Origin: Pigoraptor vietnamica
Taxonomy: Eukaryota; Opisthokonta; Filasterea
Length of the DNA stretch: 19,110 nt
NCBI GenBank assembly: GCA_943704525.1
Contig: CALSCQ010000590.1
Location: 1 to 19,110, forward strand
Direction: 5' to 3'
A model generated the notes under the pieces. That model was not told the DNA's origin and did no database searches. It saw only the letters and a program-made list of their open reading frames with translations. The translations under genes and the position numbers were made by a program. This document shows, piece after piece, positions 1-12,632 of the stretch; position 1 is the stretch's first letter, and each line of letters begins with the position of its first letter.

Positions 1-68
<68 letters not shown>

Positions 69-80
69 GAGAGAGAGAGA
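1..80. repeat. (GA)n microsatellite
   Basis: Almost pure GA dinucleotide repeat with two short AAA interruptions near 58-68. It lies upstream of the first visible splice acceptor, so it is probably intronic or in the 5' flank of the left-end gene. Confidence 0.97.
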
Positions 81-306
81 CTGATGTGAGCAAGTTTTTG
101 GTTGAATGGAGTCTAAATGCGGCTTTGTGTGCGCAGTTGGAAGTCGAGCCGCAGCTCACACTTGAATATTCCCGCGGACACTCTTGGTACGAGTGGAGAG
201 AATGCGCGCGAACACGCCACAACCGCACGCCACCGCACACATGTGTACATGCAATGTCGCACAACTAACAATTGACCGTTGCGCTTTCCAATTACGCCAT
301 TCGCAG

Positions 307-1867
307 AGTGGCGCATCAGCAAAAATGCATCCGACAAGGGGGACGTCCCAAACATTCCCGTGCTCTGTGTCAAGGGCTCGGCTGACACGCAGGGCAAGGG
401 CCTTTTGCACGTGTCTCCCTGGTCCGTCGCCGTCTTTTCCTACTTTCGTGGGTTGGCATGCTCACGGCGGTTCATGTCATGTTATCTCTGAAATGGTTAT
501 TTGTCGCCGTGAATGACGTATGTGAATGTATGTGTGTGCATGTGCATATGCATACGGGCGCGTTTTTATTAAGGGTGTTCGGCGAGAGTGAGTGAAGTGC
601 ACGTGTAAGTGAGTTCGGATGTGAGTGAAAGTGGGTGATAGTGGGTAAGAGAGAATGTGAGAGAGACAGAGAGCGAGTGAAGAGAATGTGTGTGTGTCTG
701 AGTGCGTGTATTGCTCAATTGCTGATGATATACTTTTATGCGTGATCAGGCCCCAACGGCGACCTCGGCACAAACAAGTTCAAGTCGACAGAGGTCATTA
801 CGAACCCTCTGGAGGCCGCGCAGGACGTGTGCATTGGCGTGTCTCCGCTGGTGAGTTGTGGGAGTGCGGTAGGATGCAACTGGTTTTCGCCAACAGTGCC
901 TGTTGCTGTCGCAGCCGGGGCACGGGTCGAAGAACATTGCGGTCTTCCACTACTTTCAGTGGCTCGAGCGGCTGAACGACATGCTCACGACGCACATTGC
1001 GGAAAACATCAAGGCGTATCCGACGGTGCAGAAGAAGATTAACAAAATGTGGGAGCGCGAGCGGAAGGACAAGGGGGGGAAGGTGGTCACGCGCGACGAC
1101 GTGCGGTGGCACGTGAGTATTGCGCAGGTGCTCTGTATGTGTCGCCCTCTGACCACTTTATCGATTAGTGCGTCGTTTGGGTACTTAGAGTGTTCCGTGA
1201 TTCGAGGCTCGCTTCAACCAATTCGCCAACCATTTGCGATCTCTTTTGACGTCCAGGGCGTGGATAACGTCAAGTACGCCAAGGAAAACGACCAGCGCCA
1301 GCCGGACCGCCCTTACGTCCTCTTCAAGTCGCGCCTGTTTTTCAAGGCACGCGAGGAACCGACCAGGTAAGCAATTGTGTACCGCCATGTCAGTGTTTAG
1401 ATGGCTGGATACGCGACGGTGAAATGTGCGCTGCTGATGCCCGTGGGTGACTGGGGCAGGCGCGCGTGCGCATATAGTGAAGAATGTGTTTACCCAAAGC
1501 GAATGTGCGCAGCTACTTTTACCCCGAGGACGCCAAGTATTACAAGGAGTATCAGGCCGTGCGCAACGTCATTCCCCTCTTCGACAGCAACGCACAGCCG
1601 CTGCTCGGCACCGACCGCATCATACGCAAGTGGGTGCTGGGTTTCTTGGCCGATGGGCTGTCCGTCTTCTGCACTTGAGCTTCACTTTGCTAACATGCTA
1701 ATAATTGGTGCCCGTCTTTGCTCAGGGGCGACGTCGTACTGGTCAAGAGCCGCCTGACGTGCAACATGTTCGACACGCCCGCAGGCGCGTTCTCGATCAA
1801 GCAGAACATGCGGACGGTCTCCAAGCTGCGATCCGGTGGCGACGCGGACCAGTCATCGCCCATGTGA
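307..1867 (+). CDS. Uncharacterised protein, 5' partial, six visible exons
   Basis: I do not recognise this protein with certainty. Reading GT-AG introns gives exons 307-447, 750-850, 915-1112, 1257-1366, 1513-1629 and 1726-1867. All phases join and give about 236 residues, ending at TGA 1865-1867. The first visible exon follows a good branch/acceptor (CTAAC near 264, CAG at 304-306) and begins inside a codon, so the N-terminus lies upstream. The joined protein is soluble-looking and has a charged helical middle (WLERLNDMLTTHI, then KKINKMWERERKD). Its C-terminus is beta-rich, around GDVVLVKSRLTCNMFDTPAG and FSIKQNMRTV. The pattern GDxVxVxxxL...F..PxGxxxI resembles the end of OB-fold single-stranded-DNA-binding families in phages and large DNA viruses, but that is a weak, memory-based impression. 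A metabolic or structural role is equally possible. Exon structure is far better supported than function. Confidence 0.72.
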
Positions 1868-2907
1868 TGTGGTGTGAAATGAAACGCAAAGTCACTCACT
1901 TGCGCACGGAGGGGACTTGTTACCCGTCATATTCAGTCAACCCACCACATTCAGGGTAAGAAAGAGTTTAGTCAACCTGGTCCTGGTGACATGAAGGGAA
2001 TATTTGAATCGGAGATCGATTTACTGCGGGGAAAATAATCGATGCATTGTATGCACTCACTATGACCTTTGCGGTAATTATTGGGGGGTAATAATCGCCT
2101 ATTTTTCGCATAGATAGCTTCCGTCCGTGTTACCACACCCATATGTGGCGCGCGTTTGCAATGACGCGTTTTCGCACAAAAACCGACGATTGCTTATTTC
2201 GAAAATTGGGATTTATTCCAGTAAGCGAATCTCATACATTTTACATACTCTACAGCTTTTATTTTCGGAATACGTTACCCAGACACTTTAATTCTGGAAC
2301 GTGACGATTTTTCAAGCCGAGCGCACCAGGAGTGAGAGCACTGCTGGGGCACACCCAGAACAACATGATGGGGAAAATATCCCCACCAATGCGGCATAAT
2401 CCTTGTGAAAGGAGCGCAATTACTGCCGTCAACGCGTCCATACTTCATGCAACACACGGTGTCGTCGCCCGAAGAGGACGGAAACGCTGCTTTGATGTCA
2501 GTGTCAGCTGGTGCGTGCGACGGTGCCACCGGACCTTGAAGTGCCGGCGACTGAGCGGGGACGACGCGATTGCGTGACGCTGTCTTGGTAAGCAAAGGCC
2601 GGCTTCGTTGGCAGCACAGTTTGCCTGCCAGTTGTGGTTGGTTGAACGCTTCGTCGATTGCTCTGTTATTCAGCCGACACACGCGCACTCCGGCTGTGAC
2701 CTCGGGGCCGACACTGGGTCTCTCTCTCACTGACTTGCAACCTTATGGGTTCTCTATTTCTTCGTGTCAGTCAACGCGTGCATTGCGCAGACTGCCGGAT
2801 TGCGCCCATAATAATTTCAGTCGTCTCATTACACGGCAGGGAACTCAAGGCGCGCAGGCGAAACTGAACCGAATGTCTTTCTGCGCGTGCGCATAAGAAC
2901 GCGAACA
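1868..2907. other. Intergenic region, no convincing gene
   Basis: About 1 kb of AT-richer DNA between two + strand genes. It holds an ATCGATT/AATCGAT inverted repeat (2015-2021 and 2037-2043) and several TAAT-rich stretches. A minus-strand ORF of 60 codons (2259-2441) begins at an ATG, has a hydrophobic N-terminal half, and its TAA stop overlaps an AATAAA (2258-2263). An overlapping 151-codon minus frame covers 2275-2730. Neither has recognisable domains, so I do not call them genes. The 3' part must hold the promoter and 5' UTR of the gene starting at 2908. Confidence 0.6.
2882..2893. promoter_or_regulatory. NRF-1-like dyad TGCGCGTGCGCA before start codon
   Basis: Stems TGCGC and GCGCA surround a GT centre, ending 14 nt before the ATG at 2908. 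It differs by one base from the NRF-1/alpha-Pal consensus YGCGCAYGCGCR. The position matches CG-rich dyads before other starts in this window. Which factor, if any, binds is unknown. Confidence 0.35.
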
Positions 2908-4258
2908 ATGCCTGCACTTTCCAGCGCTGCCGATGCGGGTCGACCGCTCGCGCCACGCTCTCTCATCGGCCGAGTCACCGAGCTTTCGAACGGCGTCTCC
3001 GAACGCAAGGCGTGGGGTCCTCAAGCCGGCTGCGACACGTACATCATGCACGAAAAGACGTCCAAAGATCACAGCGACGACTCGACCCCCGGCGGAAGCG
3101 CGCGGGAGTCCGGACGAGGTTGCGATGGGGACCGCAGGGACAGTGTCGCTGCGGGTCGAGAACGCCGACGTCATTCGGTGACGAGCGGCGCCGGTGGTGT
3201 TGTTGTGATTGAGGGGCTCTCGACTTTGAACCTGTCGAACGCCGGTGTGCCCCGTCTCACGCGACGCGGTTCGCTCGCCAGCTCCGGGCAACGGCGCGCT
3301 TCGTTGAGCCTGAACACCTCTTCGGCTTCGACGGACTCGGGTGCGAGCCAGGCGAGGATGGATCAGGGCGCGGCGCAGGCGACGACTAATGCTGCGGCAC
3401 AAGGGTCAACTGCGACGGCAAGAGCGCCGAGCATGAACAGGTTGAACCGCGCGACGTCAGCGTCCGCCATTCGTGGGGATGCGCTGTTTCGTCGTATGTC
3501 GGATGGCGTCGAGTCGAGCTTGCGGAGTTACGAAGAGCGACGCGCGGTGATGACGACATCAGCCAAGGGTTCGGAGGCGCCGATTGTGCAGAACGCCATG
3601 TCTCGTCTCGACTACAACCGCCAGCTGTCTCGTCTGGACAAGCTTAGCGCTGCTGCGAGTGCGGAAAGGGACGACGCCATGCAGGCCATGAGGTGCGTTG
3701 GAGTGAAGGATCAGACACGTTCATGCGAGAGATTTGCTTGTTATTGTCGCCGTTTCTGTTGTTCCCATCACGCAGACATTCACACACGCACACACACACA
3801 CACACACCCACACCATCATACTTCTCCGGCCCTAATGAGCGCCGGCAGACCCAGGAGGGCTGCATTGGACTTACAGCTAATCACAGCATCCTGTTCTAAA
3901 TTTCAGGGAAAATTTAGCTCGCCTCGAGTCGTATCGCCGACCGAGCGTGATCTCGCTGAACACGGGTGTCGCAGAGGCCCAACAGTCGAATGCTGGCCCA
4001 CCGCCGGCGGCTCTTCTTCGGCGGCGCAGCTCTCTCGGCGCTGGAGTGGGTGTGATAATGGCTGAACCCCCGTCAAATGGCAACAACGGCGTCAAGTATC
4101 CCACGCCCGCCGAGATGGCGGTTGCCGAAGACGTCCGTGAGAGTGCCGTGGCGACGGACATCGCCGACCGGTTCGGTTCGCAGGCAGTTCTCAAGAAACT
4201 TCGAAGCACCGCCGTCCTCGCGCTACCGGAGCTCTCTAACGTCGAAAGTGGCTCATGA
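2908..4258 (+). CDS. Ser-rich coiled-coil protein with RRxS motif array (paralogue A)
   Basis: Two exons, 2908-3692 and 3907-4258, splice in phase 2 (AG|G, Arg262) to give 378 residues. The donor is GTGCGT and the acceptor TTTCAG; the intron carries a CA microsatellite. The start is the first in-frame ATG of the open frame. No enzyme domain is recognisable. Residues 1-190 are low-complexity (Ser, Ala, Gly, Arg) and probably disordered. About 200-272 is a charged, heptad-like helix likely to form a coiled coil. The tail is Pro/Ala-rich, ending in a short amphipathic stretch near 345-372. Seven RRxS sites (Ser79, 90, 122, 132, 198, 275, 304) fit basophilic (PKA-type) kinase consensus, and six have a hydrophobic residue after the Ser. 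The next gene shares the coiled coil and intron position, so the two are probably tandem paralogues. A phosphorylation-regulated scaffold is an inference only. Confidence 0.75.
3781..3814. repeat. (CA)n microsatellite in intron
   Basis: CA repeat with a CG and a CC interruption, inside the single intron (3693-3906) of the Ser-rich coiled-coil gene. Confidence 0.95.
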
Positions 4259-5496
4259 GTCCTCCCTGACGCAAGCTATGTACTCGCACGGCCATCTTCG
4301 TATCAGACTGAGCGGACTGAGCCGTCGTTGGTTGCGACTGGCCCGCCGGCCGGCTGGTTCGGTCGCCGGGATCGCCGCCAGATGATTGCCCGGGACCGGT
4401 CATCGTCGCCGATGTTGATCCACGACAGACGAATTCAACTGAGCCAGCTGGCGGCGCGCCGGCATCCCATTGGATCGCCAGCCGCTCAAGCTGAGCGGCC
4501 GCTTGCCGGCCTCCGGCGCGCACAGTGCCGGATCCGGCCGTACACGTCGGTGCCGGCAGACGGCTGCCGGCGGCGGCCCGGGCCCTTCCGGCTGGCCACC
4601 GCCGGCCCCAGGCGCGGCCACGTGAGCACGTCCGCTGGAATGAAGTGCCTTATTGGCGTAATTGTAAGTTTCCTTTTCTCTTTAGTTGTTCTTCTGACGA
4701 ATTGCGGCAGTGCCATCACAGAAGTTTGTACTCGCACGAACCTGACTTGTAAAAACTGAAGTAATAGTAGTAACAGTAACAGGTGTGTTACACCGTGGGA
4801 AAACAGGTGCGGCGCTTTTTCCTTTTACGGTGCTAATGAGTCCAGATCGTGAACGTAACATGGCAATGCACGCGCGCTCACTTTAGGCTGCTCTGCTTCC
4901 ACAAAGGGGGAACATGAGAACGCGGTTTGCCTCGCAATGCTTCCCCTCCATTGCATTTAATTTGAAAAAAGCTCTTTATTTTTCAAGAATTTTCTACATT
5001 GGTCCAAAGCGACGTTGGCCGAATGTTCCCACTGCTAAACAGTGACGCACAAAAGCGGCGCTCAAGCCCAGTTCCCCGTGGCACGCGACCGGGCGCTCGC
5101 CAACTCCACTGTGTCCGCCGTTGAACGCGGCCATTGTCCACCGTATGGCTCTATCTTCTCCGGACATTGCTGGGCACGTCGTCGTCACTCTTCCCATCTT
5201 CTTGTGTGTTCCATTGGTGACACTCTTACGCCTGAGAGTTCCGCGTCCGGAATATTGAGCGGATTGCCGCGCCGGCTCCGTTCCGACACCACCGTTCGGC
5301 GGCCGCCGGCACGTAAGCTGCAATTGCATTGAGTCGCCGCGACCACTGTCCGCACAGCCCTGGCCTGCGAAAAAGATCCCCTACGCGAGCCGGCTCTGGG
5401 GCCGTCCAGCCGTCGCCGGCGCGTCTTCAATTGCATGACAGCGCAGTGACAGTCAACGGCACACGCGCGGCTGCTGGTTGTCTCGGTGGCTTCAAT
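4259..5496. other. Intergenic region between the two coiled-coil paralogues
   Basis: About 1.2 kb. 4320-4630 is very GC-rich and packed with palindromic hexamers and octamers. Then comes a short + strand ORF (4640-4759, listed separately) and a GGTGT-GTT-ACACC hairpin at 4782-4794. An AT-richer stretch at 4900-5010 contains AATAAA on the minus strand (4975-4980). It lies just beyond the stop of a 111-codon minus frame (4994-5329), which has no recognisable domain. CAATTGCAT occurs twice, near 5321 and 5428. No gene is supported with confidence. Confidence 0.55.
4640..4759 (+). CDS. Possible 39-residue secreted peptide (doubtful)
   Basis: An ATG at 4640 opens 39 codons ending in TGA. The N-terminus MKCLIG is followed by about 14 hydrophobic residues and a plausible signal-peptidase site (NCGSA/ITEV). 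The mature part would be about 14 residues with two cysteines. Against it: the ORF is short, unsupported by homology, and part of a longer open frame from 4328. It also contains a 22-nt GTAAGT...TTTAG stretch that, if spliced, would end the frame early. It is listed because signal-peptide-like composition is unusual in noncoding DNA here. Confidence 0.15.
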   Translation: MKCLIGVIVSFLFSLVVLLTNCGSAITEVCTRTNLTCKN

Positions 5497-6819
5497 ATGC
5501 GACCCGCTTCGGCAGTAGAGGCCCTTGTGGCCTTCGCCCAGGAAACGGATTCCGCGCTGAACGGAATAATCCCTCCGAAACGGAAAATGTCGGCGCCGGC
5601 GCTGCGGACGCAGGCGGGCGGTGCGGAAGAGAAGAAGGCGAAGGTGGACGCGCCAAAGGGAATCGCCGAGGATGTCCCGATCAGCCTGTTCGACTCGAGC
5701 TTTGAAAACATTCGCAAGCTGGAAGTGCTGTCGTCGATGCGCGACGGGGGCGTAGGGGGCGCCGTGGCGCGCAACTCATTCACGCGCCGCTCACTGATCG
5801 AAGAGAAGCATAAGATCAACAAGCTGAGTACGAACACTGCGGCGAAGATGTCGGAGGAAATCGAGTCTGTCAGGTGAGTGGTCGGTGACGAGGTACATAC
5901 AGTCACAAGCGTCATACGTCCGCGGTGCTCACGTGACGGCCATCGCAGGGCGCGCCTCACGCGGCTGAAGACGCGGCAACAGCTGCTGACGCGACAGGGC
6001 AGTCTCGCCGACGCCATCCAGCACGTGCACAGCGCCACGGAGATACCCCCGCTGCCGCAGTCGGCCGTTGAAGTGGCCGTCAAGCCCACGTTGGCGGGCG
6101 GCGAAACAACCGCCAAGAGCACCGCCGGCGCCGCGCGTCCCCGAAGGCGCGCAACCATCCACTCGATTCGTCCGGCGACAGAGACTGTCAGTTTTACCGA
6201 GCTGCCGAGTCTGCCGACGACATCGCTGGAGGGTGGCACAACTACGGCCGGTGCACGGGCGAGTCCTCCCCCGACCAATGTCTCGCCTGCCAGACAGCGC
6301 GAGAGTACGCCGTCGCCACCCGCGCAACAGCAACAGCCCGCGAAGTCGCCCGAGTCGTCCCACGTCGTCACACAGACGTTGTCTCTGCCCCCGGTATTGG
6401 CGACGAGCACCTCACCCGGAGTGACGAAACGCAGCCCGCTGTGCGCGCGCACGAATTCGTTCCACAACAAGGTCCCCCAATTGCGAGCGCTGGAAGGCGC
6501 GCCGACAACGCCGCAGAAGAAAGCGTGGGCGAACGAACCCTACCCCCACACAGCACCCATTCGCCTCAACAGCCGAGGGTCCATCACGTGCCTGGCGCAC
6601 TCCGCGGGCGATGGGGTCGGCGCGGAATCGCAGGGATTTCAATGGCCACAGGCTGGCCAGAAAAGTGCGGACGGTACGCAAGCGCACGCACAGCCGTCCA
6701 TGGAGGATCGAACGGGCGACGTGGACGCGCGGCCACCCACACCGCAGCGCAGGTCGTCGCGGTGCGTGTTTCCGAGCGTGCCACACATTCCGGAGGAGGC
6801 TGGAGCGCAGGCGGGGTAA
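5497..6819 (+). CDS. Ser/Pro-rich coiled-coil protein (paralogue B)
   Basis: Exons 5497-5873 and 5949-6819 join in phase 2 (AG|G, Arg126) to give 415 residues. Donor GTGAGT, acceptor CGCAG, intron 75 nt. The start is an ATG in an AT-like context (TTCAATATG). The N-terminal 60 residues include a basic patch (PPKRK at 26-30; EEKKAKV at 44-50) that could be a nuclear signal. Residues 68-140 form a charged heptad-like helix, probably a coiled coil. From 150 to the end the chain is Pro/Ser/Thr/Ala-rich and probably disordered, with a Gln run at 252-255 and several SP/TP sites. Residues 107-134 align without gaps to 243-270 of the preceding gene (8 of 28 identical, many conservative). The intron falls at the same Arg in both, so I infer tandem duplication. 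RRAT195-I, RRSS395, RQGS-L and RTNS-F are possible kinase sites. No known family is recognised. Confidence 0.75.
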
Positions 6820-6998
6820 CGCGCGCGTGAAGCGAAAGAGAAAAAAACAACAACTAATTACAATATAAACAGCATTCAGTCCTAAACACGCCGCCTACTC
6901 TCCCCCATAAACGCGTCGCCTACTCTCACCCAAATAGCGCCGTGTTAACAAACGCAGACGCAGTTAGTGTGATAGATAATGTAATGCTTCCACGCATG

Positions 6999-8879
6999 CT
7001 ACCGTGCGGCGGCGACCGCAAGCTTCGGCCGCTGAGCCTCACGCACGCCCTTCGGAGGCACAACCTTCTGCGTCCCCTTCTCCGGCGGCGTAACGATCGG
7101 CGTTATTGATGCGGCATCCATCCCACGGGCGGCAAGGCTCAGGCGCGCAATGGCGTCCGCCTCGTGCGACGTGAGCGCTGTCCGCGCAACAGACAGCAGA
7201 AGCATGGGAAGCGTCCCGCCTTGCACGCCGCGCGTCCCCTCGAGCCACGCCGACAGCGCCTGTCGGGAGAGGGCGAAGGATGGAGTGTCACGTGCGGCGT
7301 CCGCGCTCGGGGACACGGTGGAGGGAAGCGTTGGGAGGGCTCGCACGTGACAAGCGTCGAGGACTTCGGCGGCTGTGAGCTTGTCGACGCCGTAGTTGCG
7401 CAACAGCTGCACGAATTAGAGTCGGCTTAGAGAGGGATTCGCTCTTGTGTGCTATCGGGCATTCAACATTGAGCACGAGAACACCATGAGACGACGGCAA
7501 AGACAGGCCCATCGGCGCACGCCACGCACCCCGTCGTCGCTTGCGAGCTCGTGAACAGCGCGCGCAATCCGTGTGCGCTTCCATTTCTGGGGGTAAAACG
7601 GGGGCACAGCAAAGTGGCCGGCCAGGAGGTTAACTGCCGGCTTTGGTAGAGTTGCGACGCTGAGTTCCCCAATAATCTCACGGAGGGTTGACAGCGCCTT
7701 ATCGGGAGGAAGGCACACGAGCTGCGGCGGAATTTTCAAAGAAAAGTGTTACACAAAGTAGCGCACAAACACAGCGGCCAGTTCTGGCATGGACATCGAT
7801 GCACATCCACGTGACTCTCACGCGCGCATATGCACGCAGACACACCGACTTCAGCTGTGCCGGCGTCAGAATGCCCGTCGACCCCAGTCCGCCCCTTGAA
7901 ATAACACCATCGCGCACGGCGTCCGCATAGAGCGCGGTGACTTGCTGCAATCGCCACACGCCGTCCTTCTCGTAGCTGTGAAGAGCGCCGAGGAGAGACG
8001 TTCAGAACACCGACGTTGAGAACGCGATCGTCACATACACACGCGCTTAGAGGACAGGCGGCACAGAACATCGTAACTCTACTGTTAAAGAAGATGGTTC
8101 GGAACAAACACAACGCACAAGACAGGGACAACAGCCCCACCATTCGGAATTTCCACAACAATGGGCCACAGTCAACGCACCGCTTCATCTTGTCTGCGCT
8201 CCTCTCAAACGTGGAGGGCAGCAAATTCGGGAAATAGTAAAGCAGGAACGGGAGTGCCTCCGGCAATTCGATGGCGAGGAGCACAAAGGGGACAAGGCGC
8301 TTCAGGTCCCGGTCCGCCTGCCGGCAGAACACGTGCTCGGAGTAGGTGAGTTCGCGCTGCTCCATTGCCGCACTGCGCCGAATCTGCTTGGACTCCTTGC
8401 GATTGGACCTGCGGCGTTACACACGCCAATGCACGTCCGTTTAGCGAAGTGCAGAGCACTCAGTGCGCGCGCAGAGTAACAACGCCTAGAAGACATTACG
8501 AACATGAACGCACACAGCACATTAGTTGAGGGACAAACGCGACGGCTCCCCCCTCCCAACCCCCCCCCCCCCCCCCCCCTTCTTCTCTGCCCATAGCATC
8601 GCGCCTGCTTTCTCACCTGAAAAGGCGGTATCCATCGCGCATCCAGTGGAACAGCTCCCTCGCCTTTTTCACGATTCTAAGGGCCTTCGCACCCACCGAT
8701 TCGCCATCACTTTTCTTCAACTCAGCCAGAGGGCGCGGATCGGGGGGCATCGACGCGTAACCGCGGAAGAGGGCGTGTTGCGACGCAGCAATAGCGCGGT
8801 AGGGAAGGCGATTTGAGTATAACGACAGGGCAGTTGCCAGGGACGGCGATCCGCCGCGCGGGAAGCACCGTGAGAGCAT
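6999..8879 (-). CDS. LETM1-domain mitochondrial protein, LETMD1-like
   Basis: Five exons on the minus strand (8617-8879, 8181-8408, 7822-7975, 7530-7721, 6999-7406) join in phase to 414 residues. The N-terminus is a basic, Ser-rich amphipathic presequence ending in FRGYAS (39-43), a typical matrix-protease cleavage context. Residues 106-163 contain the LETM1 signature: REL, then DLKRLVPF, a hydrophobic membrane segment (about 125-148) and FPNLLPSTFE. The later ribosome-binding-like part has KRTRIARAVHELASDDG joined across the last intron to LLRNYGVDKLTAAEVLDAC, matching the DD-LL..GV..LT..E...AC pattern of the family. No EF-hand or long coiled coil follows, so it resembles short LETMD1 rather than full LETM1/MDM38. 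Known members sit in the inner mitochondrial membrane and affect ion balance or translation. It is convergent with the coiled-coil gene (179 bp gap) and divergent from the SNF2 gene. Intron 1 holds a 20-base C tract. Confidence 0.87.
8560..8579. repeat. Poly-C tract (poly-G on coding strand) in intron 1 of the LETMD1-like gene
   Basis: Twenty consecutive C on the + strand, preceded by further C-runs. On the transcribed sense strand this is a G-run inside intron 1 (8409-8616) and could form G-quadruplex RNA. Length may be affected by sequencing error. Confidence 0.9.
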
Positions 8880-9303
8880 TTGCGCGGGTGGCAGACCAGA
8901 CGGCGAATGTGTGGGAGTGCGAATGTGTGAAAAAAAAAGAAGCGGGAAATTAAAAAAGTTGCACTGTGGGAGGAGTGAGGCATGTAGGCACGATATAGCG
9001 CTTGAGAGTCAGCTGTAAAGTTGTGAAGGTGTGGTCAGGTGGCCGGCAGGCAGTGGTGTCTTTGCACACGTGCCGTGGGTAACACGATGCACTCCATGAA
9101 ATATCGTCACGCAAGTTTCCTCATGCTTTCCTAATCTCAGCGTAATTAAGTAGAATATTTCTGGCGGGAAACAAATTTCAAACGCGCGACCCCTCACATA
9201 CACACACAGAGTCCCCGAGAAGCGATGGTACTCTATATGTCCCATATGTTGTGTTCTCATTCGCTATGCGATAGCGACAATCAGCGCGCTGATTTCTTTT
9301 ACG
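8880..9303. promoter_or_regulatory. Divergent promoter region, LETMD1-like / SNF2 genes
   Basis: These 424 bp separate two divergent start codons and must carry both promoters. GGCGGGAAA at 9163-9171 matches the classic E2F-type site (TTTCCCGCC in reverse), with a partial copy GCGGGAAA at 8943-8950. No clear TATA box is visible. Two adjacent dyads at 9261-9294 lie directly before the SNF2 gene start. The factor assignment is inference from motif only. Confidence 0.6.
9261..9294. promoter_or_regulatory. Two adjacent perfect dyads upstream of the SNF2 gene
   Basis: The first dyad is TCGCTAT-GCG-ATAGCGA (9261-9277). One base later comes a perfect 16-bp palindrome, AATCAGCGCGCTGATT (9279-9294), ending 9 nt before the ATG at 9304. 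Such paired dyads look like binding sites for dimeric regulators or a core-promoter element. The symmetry is seen directly; function is inferred. Confidence 0.5.
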
Positions 9304-12415
<3,112 letters not shown>

Positions 12416-12632
12416 GTAACGCAATACACGGGGTGGTGTTAAGTGATGTTCTATTTACAAATTTGCACATGGAGGGCTTGTCCGCGCACAGCACGGCGGC
12501 CCAGTAACGCGCATCATGACACAAAGGACAACGCACGCGCAGCATTCGACCACAAATCAACGCAGGGGCGCACGCACGCACACGCGCACTGCCACGCGAC
12601 GACCCACGCGATCGCACTCCCTCGCACTCGCT

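Noticed and set aside
4994-5329. 111-codon minus ORF with AATAAA just downstream
   Set aside because: It has no domain, no ortholog-like motif, and a composition typical of shadow frames. The poly(A)-like hexamer alone is weak evidence.
5427-6470. 347-codon minus-strand open frame
   Set aside because: It lies antisense to the second coiled-coil gene, spans its intron, and has no recognisable domain. Long antisense frames are expected in GC-rich coding DNA; the + strand has the conserved intron and the paralogue match.
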